Source of the DNA: Streptomyces sp. DSM 110735
Lineage (GTDB): Bacteria > Actinomycetota > Actinomycetes > Streptomycetales > Streptomycetaceae
Length of the DNA stretch: 64,000 bases
Assembly (NCBI RefSeq): GCF_016482685.1
Contig: NZ_JACYHF010000026.1
Coordinates: 17,748-81,747, forward strand
Direction: 5' to 3'
Part shown: positions 42,354 through 50,081 of the stretch, one piece after another
How positions within the stretch are numbered: the stretch's first letter is position 1
How the letters are laid out: each line of letters begins with the position of its first letter
Position numbers and translations under genes: made by a program
Notes under the pieces: model-generated
The model's database searches: none
What the model was told of the DNA's origin: nothing
What the model saw: only the letters and a program-made list of their open reading frames with translations

Positions 42354-42740
42354 CGCCGGTGCTGACCGACGCCGCGTCTGCCCAGGTGAGCGGGGCAGGG
42401 ACCGTCCAGTCGGCGGGCGGAGAAGGACGCCGACGCGCCGAGGGCGCCCCCGCGCGAGGGAATCCGGGCGGGGGACCCGACCCCCGGCGACAACCCCGCG
42501 GGCGAGCGGCCGGACACCCGGACCCGCGCCGCGATCCCCCGGACCGGTCTCGGACCCGGACCCGTTCCGGGGTGGTGTCGATCACCCGTGCGATGCGGGG
42601 TGGATCACACAGACCGGCCCCCCGTCGGCCCTGGCGCACGTCATGGATACGATGCTGAGGGCCGGTGGACCGTACCCGGCCGGGCCCGACCGACACCGAA
42701 GCCGGCGCGGCCCTAGTCCCCGCACCCGGAGGGTTCTTCC
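42354..42740 (+). promoter_or_regulatory. Long GC-rich upstream region of sdhCDAB
   Basis: 387 bases without a gene. The first half is very GC-rich and can fold into several hairpins (for example GGGGGACCCGACCCCC near 42471-42486). The second half contains GGTGTCGATCACCC at 42571-42584 and a possible -10 element TACGAT near 42654. I found no known riboswitch consensus. It must contain the promoter and a 5' leader of the succinate dehydrogenase operon. GGAGGG lies just before the sdhC GTG. Confidence 0.5.
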
Positions 42741-43121
42741 GTGCCGGCTGGAACGCTGTACCGCGGCCGGGAAGGTATGTGGTCCTGGGTGGCTCATCGA
42801 GTCACCGGCGTCCTCATCTTCTTCTTCCTGTTCGTTCACGTGCTGGACACCGCTCTCGTGCGTGTCTCCCCCGAGGACTACGACAAGGTCGTAGCCACGT
42901 ACAAGACCCCGATCGTCGCGCTGCTGGAGTACGGCCTCGTCGCCGCCATCCTCTTCCACGCGCTCAACGGTCTGCGCGTCATCGCCGTCGACTTCTGGTC
43001 GAAGGGGCCGCGCTACCAGAAGCAGATGCTGTGGACCGTCGTCGGTGTCTGGCTCGTCCTGATGGTGGGCGCGCTCTACCCCGTCCTCGGCCACGCCGCT
43101 CGTGTCCTGTTCGGGAGCTGA
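42741..43121 (+). CDS. sdhC: Succinate dehydrogenase cytochrome b556 subunit
   Basis: A 126-residue membrane anchor with three helices. MPAGTLYRGREGMWSWVAHRVTGVLIFFFLFVHVLDTALVRVSPEDY contains the SdhC signature with the heme-ligand His region (AHRVTG and FVHVLD). LEYGLVAAILFHALNGLRVIAVDFW and a final hydrophobic helix follow. The start is GTG at 42741 after GGAGGG. With SdhD it binds heme b and the quinone and anchors complex II. It is the first gene of the operon; sdhD starts 5 bases after its stop. Confidence 0.95.
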   Translation: MPAGTLYRGREGMWSWVAHRVTGVLIFFFLFVHVLDTALVRVSPEDYDKVVATYKTPIVALLEYGLVAAILFHALNGLRVIAVDFWSKGPRYQKQMLWTVVGVWLVLMVGALYPVLGHAARVLFGS

Positions 43122-43126
43122 CGCCG

Positions 43127-43600
43127 ATGTCCACCTCTGAGATCAATCTGACGGGCTCCTCCGCGGAGGGCTTCGAAGACGCCTACGCGCTGAACCTCGA
43201 CGCGCCGCGCTCGCGCACGCGCACCAAGAAGACCCCGAAGTCCACGCGGGGCAACTTCGAGATGGCCGCCTGGCTCTTCATGCGCCTGTCCGGCATCGTG
43301 CTGGTCGTCCTCGTCATCGGCCACCTGCTGATCCAGCTCGTGCTCGACGGCGGCGTCTCCAAGATCGGCTTCGCCTTCGTGGCGGGTCGCTGGGCGTCCC
43401 CGTTCTGGCAGGTCTGGGACCTGGCGATGCTGTGGCTGGCGATGCTGCACGGCGCCAACGGCCTGCGCACGGTCATCAACGACTACGCGGAGCGCGCGAA
43501 CACCCGCCTGTGGCTGAAGGCGCTGCTCTACACCGCCACGGTGTTCACCATCCTGCTGGGCACGCTGGTGATCTTCACCTTCGACCCGAACATCCGCTAG
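43127..43600 (+). CDS. sdhD: Succinate dehydrogenase hydrophobic membrane anchor subunit
   Basis: A 157-residue protein. The hydrophilic N-terminus of ~45 residues includes a basic stretch (RSRTRTKKTPKSTRG). Three membrane helices follow: MRLSGIVLVVLVIGHLLIQLVL, VWDLAMLWLAMLHGANGLRTVINDYAERANTRLW, and ALLYTATVFTILLGTLVIFTF. The histidines in GHLL and LHGANG are the expected heme/quinone-site residues. ATG at 43127. It pairs with SdhC; sdhA follows after 19 bases. Confidence 0.95.
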   Translation: MSTSEINLTGSSAEGFEDAYALNLDAPRSRTRTKKTPKSTRGNFEMAAWLFMRLSGIVLVVLVIGHLLIQLVLDGGVSKIGFAFVAGRWASPFWQVWDLAMLWLAMLHGANGLRTVINDYAERANTRLWLKALLYTATVFTILLGTLVIFTFDPNIR

Positions 43601-43619
43601 GCACGGGGCTGCGAGAATC

Positions 43620-45374
43620 ATGAAGATCCACAAGTACGACACCGTCATCGTCGGCGCCGGTGGCGCGGGCATGCGCGCGGCCATCGAGTCCACGAAGCGC
43701 AGCCGCACCGCCGTGCTGACCAAGCTCTACCCCACCCGCTCCCACACGGGCGCCGCGCAGGGCGGCATGGCCGCCGCGCTGGCCAACGTGGAGGAGGACA
43801 ACTGGGAGTGGCACACCTTCGACACGGTCAAGGGCGGTGACTACCTGGTCGACCAGGACGCCGCCGAGATCCTGGCGAAGGAGGCCATCGACGCCGTCCT
43901 CGACCTGGAGAAGATGGGCCTGCCGTTCAACCGGACGCCGAACGGCACCATCGACCAGCGGCGCTTCGGCGGTCACTCCCGCAACCACGGCGAGGCGCCG
44001 GTCCGCCGCTCCTGCTACGCGGCCGACCGCACCGGCCACATGATCCTCCAGACGCTGTACCAGAACTGCGTCAAGGAGGGCGTGGAGTTCTTCAACGAGT
44101 TCTACGTCCTGGACCAGCTCATCACCGAAGTCGACGGCGTCAAGAAGTCCGCCGGTGTGGTGGCGTACGAGCTGGCGACCGGCGAGATCCACGTCTTCCA
44201 GGCGAAGTCCGTGATCTACGCGTCCGGCGGCACCGGCAAGTTCTTCAAGGTGACCTCCAACGCGCACACCCTGACCGGTGACGGCCAGGCAGCCTGCTTC
44301 CGCCGGGGCATCCCGCTGGAGGACATGGAGTTCTTCCAGTTCCACCCGACCGGCATCTGGCGCATGGGCATCCTGCTCACCGAGGGTGCCCGCGGTGAGG
44401 GCGGCATCCTGCGCAACAAGGACGGCGAGCGCTTCATGGAGAAGTACGCGCCGGTCATGAAGGACCTCGCGTCCCGTGACGTCGTCTCGCGCTCGATCTA
44501 CACCGAGATCCGCGAGGGCCGGGGCTGCGGTCCCGAGGGCGACCACGTCTACCTCGACCTCACGCACCTGCCGCCGGAGCAGCTCGACGCGAAGCTCCCG
44601 GACATCACCGAGTTCGCGCGCACCTACCTCGGCATCGAGCCCTACACGGACCCGATCCCGATCCAGCCCACCGCGCACTACGCCATGGGCGGCATCCCGA
44701 CCAACGTCGAGGGTGAGGTCCTGGCGGACAACACCACCGTCATCCCGGGTCTGTACGCGGCCGGCGAGGTCGCCTGTGTCTCCGTGCACGGCGCCAACCG
44801 CCTGGGCACCAACTCCCTGCTCGACATCAACGTGTTCGGCCGTCGCGCGGGCATCGCCGCCGCCGACTACGCCCACACGGTCGACTTCGTGGAGATGCCG
44901 GAGAACCCGGAGGGCATGGTCGTCGCGCAGATCGAGCGGCTGCGGAACTCCACCGGCACCGAGCGGGTGGCCGACATCCGCCGGGAGCTGCAGGAGACCA
45001 TGGACGCCAACGTCATGGTGTTCCGCACCGAGCAGACGATCAAGACGGCGGTCGAGAAGATCGCCGAGCTGCGCGAGCGGTACGAGAACGTGGCGATCCA
45101 GGACAAGGGCAAGCGGTTCAACACCGACCTGCTGGAAGCCATCGAGCTGGGCAACCTGCTGGAGCTGGCCGAGGTCATGGCCGTCTCCGCGCTCGCCCGC
45201 AAGGAGTCCCGCGGCGGCCACTACCGCGAGGACTACCCGAACCGCGACGACGTCAACTTCATGCGCCACACGATGGCGTACCGCGAGACGGGCGACGACG
45301 GCTCGGAGACCATCCGTCTCGACTACAAGCCGGTCGTCCAGACCCGCTACCAGCCGATGGAGCGTAAGTACTGA
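43620..45374 (+). CDS. sdhA: Succinate dehydrogenase flavoprotein subunit
   Basis: A 584-residue FAD subunit that oxidises succinate to fumarate. The N-terminal dinucleotide fold is YDTVIVGAGGAGMRAAIESTKRSRTAVLTK. The covalent-FAD histidine block is YPTRSHTGAAQGGMAAAL. The active-site segments are FGGHSRNHGEAPVRRSCYAADRTGHMILQTLY and FQFHPTGIWRMGIL, with PTAHYAMGGIPTN and NRLGTNSLLDINVFGRRAG further on. Length and motifs are complete. The stop codon overlaps the sdhB start by one base (TGATG), giving equal production of the two catalytic subunits. Confidence 0.97.
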   Translation: MKIHKYDTVIVGAGGAGMRAAIESTKRSRTAVLTKLYPTRSHTGAAQGGMAAALANVEEDNWEWHTFDTVKGGDYLVDQDAAEILAKEAIDAVLDLEKMGLPFNRTPNGTIDQRRFGGHSRNHGEAPVRRSCYAADRTGHMILQTLYQNCVKEGVEFFNEFYVLDQLITEVDGVKKSAGVVAYELATGEIHVFQAKSVIYASGGTGKFFKVTSNAHTLTGDGQAACFRRGIPLEDMEFFQFHPTGIWRMGILLTEGARGEGGILRNKDGERFMEKYAPVMKDLASRDVVSRSIYTEIREGRGCGPEGDHVYLDLTHLPPEQLDAKLPDITEFARTYLGIEPYTDPIPIQPTAHYAMGGIPTNVEGEVLADNTTVIPGLYAAGEVACVSVHGANRLGTNSLLDINVFGRRAGIAAADYAHTVDFVEMPENPEGMVVAQIERLRNSTGTERVADIRRELQETMDANVMVFRTEQTIKTAVEKIAELRERYENVAIQDKGKRFNTDLLEAIELGNLLELAEVMAVSALARKESRGGHYREDYPNRDDVNFMRHTMAYRETGDDGSETIRLDYKPVVQTRYQPMERKY

Positions 45375-46135
45375 TGGCTACCCCTGTTCTGGACAAGGCG
45401 GAGGCGGCTGCCGCCGCGTCCCCCTACATCACGGTCACCCTGCGGATCCGCCGGTTCAACCCGGAGGTCTCGCCGGACGTCCACTGGCAGGACTTCCAGC
45501 TCCAGATGGACCCCAAGGAGCGCGTCCTCGACGGGCTCAACAAGATCAAGTGGGACCAGGACGGCACGCTGACCTTCCGGCGTTCCTGCGCCCACGGCAT
45601 CTGCGGGTCCGACGCCATGCGGATCAACGGCAAGAACCGGCTGGCCTGCAAGACGCTGATCAAGGACGTCAACCCCGAGAAGCCGATCACGGTCGAGCCC
45701 ATCAAGGGCCTGACCGCGCTGAAGGACCTCGTGGTCGACATGGACCCGTTCTTCCAGGCGTACCGGGACGTCATGCCGTTCCTGGTCACCAACGACACCA
45801 ACGAGCCGACGCGTGAGCGCCTGCAGTCCGCCGAGGACCGCGAGCGCTTCGACGACACCACGAAGTGCATCCTGTGCGCCGCGTGCACCTCGTCGTGCCC
45901 GGTGTTCTGGAACGACGGCCAGTACTTCGGTCCGGCCGCCATCGTCAACGCGCACCGGTTCATCTTCGACTCGCGCGACGACGCCGGTGAGCAGCGCCTG
46001 GAGATCCTCAACGACCGTGACGGCGTGTGGCGTTGCCGCACGACCTTCAACTGCACGGACGCCTGCCCGCGTGGCATCGAGGTCACCAAGGCGATCCAGG
46101 AGGTCAAGCGCGCCCTGATCACGCGCCGCTTCTGA
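45374..46135 (+). CDS. sdhB: Succinate dehydrogenase iron-sulfur subunit
   Basis: A 253-residue electron-transfer subunit. The N-terminal plant-type ferredoxin domain binds the [2Fe-2S] centre (CAHGICGSDAMRINGKNRLACK; the third ligand position is Asp, as in E. coli SdhB). The C-terminal domain binds [4Fe-4S] and [3Fe-4S] (CILCAACTSSCP, then CRTTFNCTDACPRGIEV). It passes electrons from SdhA to the quinone site formed with SdhC/D. It is the last gene of sdhCDAB and is followed after 14 bases by a 20-bp terminator stem. Confidence 0.97.
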   Translation: MATPVLDKAEAAAAASPYITVTLRIRRFNPEVSPDVHWQDFQLQMDPKERVLDGLNKIKWDQDGTLTFRRSCAHGICGSDAMRINGKNRLACKTLIKDVNPEKPITVEPIKGLTALKDLVVDMDPFFQAYRDVMPFLVTNDTNEPTRERLQSAEDRERFDDTTKCILCAACTSSCPVFWNDGQYFGPAAIVNAHRFIFDSRDDAGEQRLEILNDRDGVWRCRTTFNCTDACPRGIEVTKAIQEVKRALITRRF

Positions 46136-46149
46136 TCCTCGCGGTCCCA

Positions 46150-46196
46150 CGCCCGAGGGCCCCGTTTCCGTCGTCCGGAAACGGGGCCCTCGGGCG
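46150..46196 (+). terminator. Strong terminator after sdhCDAB
   Basis: The 20-bp perfect stem is GCCCGAGGGCCCCGTTTCCG (46151-46170) with its complement at 46176-46195, plus one flanking C-G pair, and a TCGTC loop. GTTTG follows on plus. It probably also serves the convergent TM2 gene. Confidence 0.92.
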
Positions 46197-46214
46197 TTTG
46201 CGGTGTCCGTGCGC

Positions 46215-46478
46215 TCAGCCGCGCAGCACGCGACCGTTGCTGTCCGTGCGGTCGTTGCTCACGAGGAAGATGATGCCGTCGATCAGCGCCCAGAAGCCGA
46301 GACCGCCGCAGGTGAGGAGCTGGGCGATGCCCACGCCGGTGTTGCCGACGTAGAAGCGGCCGATGCCGAGACCGCCCAGGAAGATCTGCAGGATGCCCGC
46401 GACGATCTTGGACTTGTCGGAGTACGGGCGCCCCTGCGGGTCGAAACCGTAGGGGGCGTCAGGGGTGGGGACGCTCAT
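46215..46478 (-). CDS. TM2-domain membrane protein
   Basis: An 87-residue protein. The short N-terminus is MSVPTPDAPYGFDPQGRPYSDKSKIVAG, and the two-helix TM2 domain is ILQIFLGGLGIGRFYVGNTGVGIAQLLTCGGLGFWALIDGIIFLVSNDRTDSNGRVL, with the usual G-x-G-R-F-Y and D-G-I motifs. ATG at 46478 follows AGGAG; a longer upstream reading is not needed. The gene at 47028 encodes a near-paralogue with the same DPxGRPYSDKSKIVAG junction. Function unknown. Confidence 0.9.
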   Translation of the reverse strand: MSVPTPDAPYGFDPQGRPYSDKSKIVAGILQIFLGGLGIGRFYVGNTGVGIAQLLTCGGLGFWALIDGIIFLVSNDRTDSNGRVLRG

Positions 46479-46629
46479 GGCGGGTGCTCCTGGGAGTGCC
46501 GTAGGGATTTCGGGCAGGAGAGACCCCACGGCGAAGTGCGTGCCCCGTCGTCCCCCCTGTGCGTGGTGATCGTAGGGAGACGGAGCGGGCATGCAGGAGT
46601 ACGATCGAACGATCGTTCCCGTACCGTGA

Positions 46630-47031
46630 TCAATGGTGGATGTTGCGCACCACGCACCATGTCACCGCGAGCCCCAGGACGACCGCCTGCGCGCGGGGGC
46701 TCAGCCGGGGCTGCCAGCGGCGCCCCCGCAGCCCCTCCAGCGCCCAGCGCCCCAGGAGCGCCAGCGCCCACGGCGAAGCCAGCAGCAGGGCGCGGTTGTC
46801 CAGCCACGCCTGGGAGAGGTGACCGTGCATCAGGTCGTAGACCATGCGGGTGCCGCCGCAGGCGGGGCAGAGCAGCCCGGTCACCAGCCGGAAGGGGCAG
46901 CCGGGCAGGAGATGACCGGGCTGGTGCGGATCGGTGCCGTAGAGGTACGCGGCACCGGCGGCACCGGCGGCGAGCACCGCCAGGGGCGCCGCCGCCGGGT
47001 GGCGAAGCGGGAAGCGGGGCACGGCCGTCAA
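46630..47031 (-). CDS. DUF2752-family membrane protein
   Basis: About 133 residues. PLAVLAAGAAGAAYLYGTDPHQPGHLLPGCPFRLVTGLLCPACGGTRMVYDLMHGHLSQAWLDNRALLLASPWALALLG is the DUF2752 core (P-G-C-P-F...G-L-x-C-P-x-C-G-x-T-R), with two membrane spans. A third follows (AVVLGLAVTWCVVRN). TTG at 47031 overlaps the stop of the TM2 gene as TTGA, so I favour it by coupling; GTG at 47022 is the alternative. The conserved cysteines suggest metal or disulfide chemistry, but no function is known. Confidence 0.82.
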   Translation of the reverse strand: MTAVPRFPLRHPAAAPLAVLAAGAAGAAYLYGTDPHQPGHLLPGCPFRLVTGLLCPACGGTRMVYDLMHGHLSQAWLDNRALLLASPWALALLGRWALEGLRGRRWQPRLSPRAQAVVLGLAVTWCVVRNIHH

Positions 47032-47504
47032 CTGCGCAGGATGCGGCCCTGGGCGTCGGTCTGGTTGTCGTTGACCAGCAGCATGATGCCGTCGATCAGC
47101 GCCCAGATGCCGAAGCCGCCGCAGGTGAAGAGCTGCGCCAGACCCATGCCGACGTTGCCGAGGTAGAAGCGGCCGACACCGAGGCTGCCCACGAAGAGCT
47201 GGAGCACGCCCGCGACGATCTTGGACTTGTCGGAGTACGGGCGCCCGTAGGGGTCGTAGCCGTAGGGGGCGTGGGGGTCGCCGGTGTAGGTGCCGGGCGG
47301 GACGGCGCCGGGGGGCGGCGGGTAGTAGCCCTGCTGGTAGCCCGGCGGCTGCTGGTAGCCCTGCTGGTAACCGCCCTGCTGCTGGTAGCCGGGCGGCGGG
47401 AACGGCGGGGGCTGGTTGGGGTAGCCGTACCCGGGCGGGCCCGGCTGCTGGGGGCCGGGCTGACCGGGCTGCTGGGGACCCGGCTGCTGAGGCTGCTCGC
47501 TCAA
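47028..47504 (-). CDS. TM2-domain protein with Pro/Gln/Gly/Tyr-rich N-terminus
   Basis: A 158-residue protein. The first ~75 residues are low-complexity repeats of QQPGPQQPG and GYQQGYQQPPG type, a disordered stretch. DPHAPYGYDPYGRPYSDKSKIVAGVLQLFVGSLGVGRFYLGNVGMGLAQLFTCGGFGIWALIDGIMLLVNDNQTDAQGRIL follows. The TM2 half is a close paralogue of the 46215 protein. TTG at 47504 lies 8 bases after AGGAG and is the probable start. It is co-transcribed with the DUF2752 gene by a 4-base overlap. Confidence 0.88.
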   Translation of the reverse strand: MSEQPQQPGPQQPGQPGPQQPGPPGYGYPNQPPPFPPPGYQQQGGYQQGYQQPPGYQQGYYPPPPGAVPPGTYTGDPHAPYGYDPYGRPYSDKSKIVAGVLQLFVGSLGVGRFYLGNVGMGLAQLFTCGGFGIWALIDGIMLLVNDNQTDAQGRILRS

Positions 47505-47578
47505 GGCGACTGCTCCTGGGGATCGTTGCGACAAGACGATTATTTCGGATCATCATGCCAGGCGGTCCGGCGGCTTGG

Positions 47579-47592
47579 TTGAACACGTTCAA
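47579..47592. promoter_or_regulatory. Operator O1 (TTGAAC-N2-GTTCAA)
   Basis: TTGAACACGTTCAA has perfect six-base arms and coincides with the -35 box. An identical-arm copy lies 46 bases downstream. It probably binds the TetR protein encoded at 48568-49299, the only regulator gene in the operon. Confidence 0.7.
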
Positions 47593-47607
47593 AAAGAGGT
47601 CTACAGT
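47579..47607 (+). promoter_or_regulatory. Promoter of the 47652-50473 operon
   Basis: -35 TTGAAC (47579-47584), 17-base spacer, -10 TACAGT (47602-47607). The -35 element is the left arm of a palindrome. Confidence 0.65.
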
Positions 47608-47624
47608 CATGCCCTGTCAGCGTT

Positions 47625-47638
47625 TTGAACGCGTTCAA
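47625..47638. promoter_or_regulatory. Operator O2 (TTGAAC-N2-GTTCAA)
   Basis: TTGAACGCGTTCAA is a fully palindromic 14-mer positioned just downstream of the expected transcription start and 13 bases before the first start codon, in the right place to block elongation or initiation. Confidence 0.7.
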
Positions 47639-47651
47639 GAAGGGGTGGGGC

Positions 47652-48071
47652 ATGGACCGCACCGTCATCGCCTACGTCATCTACCTGGCCGTCAGCATCG
47701 GACTGACCGTCTGGGTGGCCCGTACGCTCAGCCGCAACGGACGGATCTTCCTGGCGGACGTACTGCGCGGCGACGAGAAGCTGGCCGACGCCGTGAACCA
47801 TCTGCTGGTCGTCGGCTTCTACCTCGTCAACCTCGGCTTCGTGGCGCTCTATCTGAGCAAGAGCGGGGAGATCGAGGACACCCGCGGCATCTTCGAGGCC
47901 CTGTCCACCAAGCTGGGCGTGGTGCTCCTGGTCCTCGGCGTGATGCACCTGGGCAACGTGTACGTGCTCAACAAGATCCGTCGGCGGGGGCTGATGGAGC
48001 GCGAGACCAACCCGCCGGTGGGACCGCAGAGCTGGGTCCCGCCGATGGCGCCTCCGGCGGCCGAGGCGTGA
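47652..48071 (+). CDS. Small integral membrane protein, first gene of TetR-controlled operon
   Basis: A 139-residue protein with three hydrophobic segments (TVIAYVIYLAVSIGLTVWVARTL, LLVVGFYLVNLGFVALYL, LGVVLLVLGVMHLGNVYVLNKI) and a Pro-rich tail. No known domain was recognised; the basic motif NKIRRRG follows the last span. ATG at 47652 follows AGGGG; an ATG at 47625 would use the operator palindrome as coding sequence and lacks a ribosome site. Its stop overlaps the next start (GTGA). Membrane location and coupling suggest it works with the DUF393 protein. Confidence 0.8.
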   Translation: MDRTVIAYVIYLAVSIGLTVWVARTLSRNGRIFLADVLRGDEKLADAVNHLLVVGFYLVNLGFVALYLSKSGEIEDTRGIFEALSTKLGVVLLVLGVMHLGNVYVLNKIRRRGLMERETNPPVGPQSWVPPMAPPAAEA

Positions 48072-48556
48072 GCGCCGCTCAGGACCGGGGCGGTGTGGCC
48101 GCCCCGGTCCACGGGCTCACCGTCCTCTACGACGCCGAGTGCGCGCTGTGCCGGCACGTACAGGACTGGCTGGCCAGACAGCCCAAGCTGGTGCCGGTGC
48201 GCCTGGTCGCCGCCGCGTCCGCCGAGGCGCGCGAGCGGTTCCCCGGGCTCAGGCCGGCCGACACCCTGGAGCAGGTGACCGTAATCGGCGACGCCGGACA
48301 GGTCTACCGGGGCGCCCGCGCCTGGATCGTCGTCCTGTGGGCGCTGCGCGAGCACCGGGCGCTGGCGCACAAGCTGAGCACGCCTGCCGGAATGCGCCTG
48401 GCGCGAGGCGCGGTCCTGGCCGCCGCCAAGTACCGGGGCAGGCAGTGGGGCGGCAAGGGGACGTACCGCCGCGCCGACGGCTGGTGGTACGACCCGGTGC
48501 GGGGCTGGGTGCACACCTCCCAGTCCTGTTCCGACGGCTCCTGCCCCACTGGTTAG
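48068..48556 (+). CDS. DUF393 (thioredoxin-like DCC) family protein
   Basis: A 162-residue protein. LTVLYDAECALCRHVQDWLARQPKLVPVRLVAA has the thiol-disulfide oxidoreductase-like motif (YDxxCxxC) at its N-terminus. ADTLEQVTVIGDAGQVYRGARAWIVVLWALREHRALAHKLSTPAGMRLARGAVLAAAKYRG follows, then a Cys-Ser-Asp-Gly-Ser-Cys tail. The family is related to DCC proteins, proposed to act in thiol chemistry. GTG at 48068 is coupled to the preceding membrane-protein gene by GTGA. The TetR gene follows after 11 bases. Confidence 0.85.
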   Translation: MSAAQDRGGVAAPVHGLTVLYDAECALCRHVQDWLARQPKLVPVRLVAAASAEARERFPGLRPADTLEQVTVIGDAGQVYRGARAWIVVLWALREHRALAHKLSTPAGMRLARGAVLAAAKYRGRQWGGKGTYRRADGWWYDPVRGWVHTSQSCSDGSCPTG

Positions 48557-48567
48557 GCTCTTCTACC

Positions 48568-49299
48568 GTGCCCGCGAAGAACGACGGCCCCGACGCGGCC
48601 GGACCCCAGACCAAGTCCGAGCAGACCCGCGCGCTCATCCTGGAGACCGCGATGCGGCTCTTCCAGGAGCGCGGCTACGACAAGACGACGATGCGGGCCA
48701 TCGCCACAGAGGCGGGGGTCTCCGTGGGCAACGCCTACTACTACTTCGCGGGCAAGGAGCACCTGATCCAGGGCTTCTACGACCGGATCGCCGCCGAGCA
48801 CCAGGTGGCGGTCCGGGAGATCCTGGACCGGGAGACCGACCTGGAGGCGCGGCTCGCGGGCGTGCTGACCGCGTGGCTGGACGTCGCCCGGCCTTACCAC
48901 GAGTTCGCCGTCCAGTTCTTCAAGAACGCCGCCGACCCGGACAGCCCGCTCAGCCCCTTCTCCCCCGAGAGCAGCCACGCCCGGGAGGAGGCGATGCGCG
49001 TCCACCGCGAGGTCCTGGCGGGCTCCAAGGCGAAGGTCGCGCCCGAACTCCGCGAGGTCCTGCCCGAGTTGATGTGGCTCTCCCAGATGGGACTCGTCCT
49101 CTACTGGGTCTTCGACCGCACCGAGAACCGCGAACGCAGCTACCGCCTCGCCCGCCGCGGCGCCCGTCTCACCGCACGCGGTGTGGCGCTGGCCCGCTTC
49201 CGCGTGCTGCGTCCGCTCGTTTTGGAGGTACACGAATTGTTCACCGACTTCCTGCCGGGGATGACCAAGGCGCTGCCGGACCCGGGGAAACGGTCATGA
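48568..49299 (+). CDS. TetR-family regulator, probable autoregulator of its operon
   Basis: A 243-residue protein. The HTH is SEQTRALILETAMRLFQERGYDKTTMRAIATEAGVSVGNAYYYFAGKEHLIQGFYDRIAAEHQ. A ligand-binding helical domain follows (EARLAGVLTAWLDVARPYHEFAVQFFKNAADPDSPLSPF...MSLVLYWVFDRTENR type). GTG at 48568. As the third gene of a coupled operon whose promoter carries two TTGAAC-N2-GTTCAA palindromes, it most likely represses its own operon. The operator assignment is inference; the inducer is unknown. Its stop overlaps the next gene (ATGA). Confidence 0.9.
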   Translation: MPAKNDGPDAAGPQTKSEQTRALILETAMRLFQERGYDKTTMRAIATEAGVSVGNAYYYFAGKEHLIQGFYDRIAAEHQVAVREILDRETDLEARLAGVLTAWLDVARPYHEFAVQFFKNAADPDSPLSPFSPESSHAREEAMRVHREVLAGSKAKVAPELREVLPELMWLSQMGLVLYWVFDRTENRERSYRLARRGARLTARGVALARFRVLRPLVLEVHELFTDFLPGMTKALPDPGKRS

Positions 49300-50081
49300 C
49301 GAGTTCACTGCTCACCCCGCGAGGGCGGGTCCGCTCGGGTGGCGGGGGTACGGCGGCTGACAGCGGCGGGGGTGCGGCGGCGGGCAGCACGGAGCCCACC
49401 GCGATCCTGGACTGGCGCCACCCCTCGGTGTCCGCGCTGCTGCGGGAGATCTCCGTACCCCTTGACGGAGAGAGCCCCGCCGCCGACCCCGTGGCGACCC
49501 TGCGCCGGGCACACCGGTGGATCGCCGGAGCCGTCCGCCCGGTGTACTCGGTACAGGACGAGCGCCCGGTGTCCGATGTGCTGCGCCGCCGCCGGGGCTC
49601 GTGCAGTCAGCGGCTCGCGGTCCTTGAGTCCTTCGCGCGGGCGTCGGGGGTGGCGACGCGGGTGCGGGGGCTGGTGGTGGACGGGCGGTACTGGTACCCC
49701 CGCTTTCCCACCCTCCGCCGTCTCGTCCCCGACCAAGTGGTGCTGGCGTGGCCGGAGTTCGCGCTGGACTCCGCCTGGCTGCCCGTCTCGGAACTCTTCG
49801 GCGGGCTGGACGAGTTGAGCGCCCGTCCCGGCGGCGGGTTCACCAACTCCGGCGCGGAGACCCTCTTCGACGCGGTCTCCCGTACGGCGATCGACTGGGA
49901 CGGCACGACCGCCTGCCCGGCGGACTCCGCCTCCTGCGACCTCTCCGCCCACGTCCTGACGGACCTCGGCCACTTCGACTCCCGCGACGAGCTGTTCGCC
50001 CGCCATGGCCAGACCCTGTGCTGGACGGCACGGCTCGTGGCGGAACCGGTGCTGGGGCGCCGGTCGGCGGGGGCGCGGTGA
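49296..50081 (+). CDS. Transglutaminase-like protein with incomplete catalytic triad
   Basis: A 261-residue protein. After a Gly/Ser/Ala-rich N-terminus comes a transglutaminase-core-like domain: AHRWIAGAVRPVYSVQDERPVSDVLRRRRGSCSQRLAVLESFARASGVATRVRGLVVDGRYWYPRF. The nucleophile Cys is present in RGSCSQRL. The block that normally reads H-A-W...D is VVLAWPEFALDSAWLPVS, with Leu for His and Ser for Asp. It may therefore be a binding rather than a catalytic module. ATG at 49296 is coupled to the TetR stop, and the next gene is coupled to it (GTGA). Confidence 0.75.
   Translation: MTSSLLTPRGRVRSGGGGTAADSGGGAAAGSTEPTAILDWRHPSVSALLREISVPLDGESPAADPVATLRRAHRWIAGAVRPVYSVQDERPVSDVLRRRRGSCSQRLAVLESFARASGVATRVRGLVVDGRYWYPRFPTLRRLVPDQVVLAWPEFALDSAWLPVSELFGGLDELSARPGGGFTNSGAETLFDAVSRTAIDWDGTTACPADSASCDLSAHVLTDLGHFDSRDELFARHGQTLCWTARLVAEPVLGRRSAGAR

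Noticed and set aside
42354..42740. c-di-AMP (ydaO) or other known riboswitch before sdhC
   Set aside because: GC-rich hairpins are present but the conserved ydaO segments could not be aligned on either strand.
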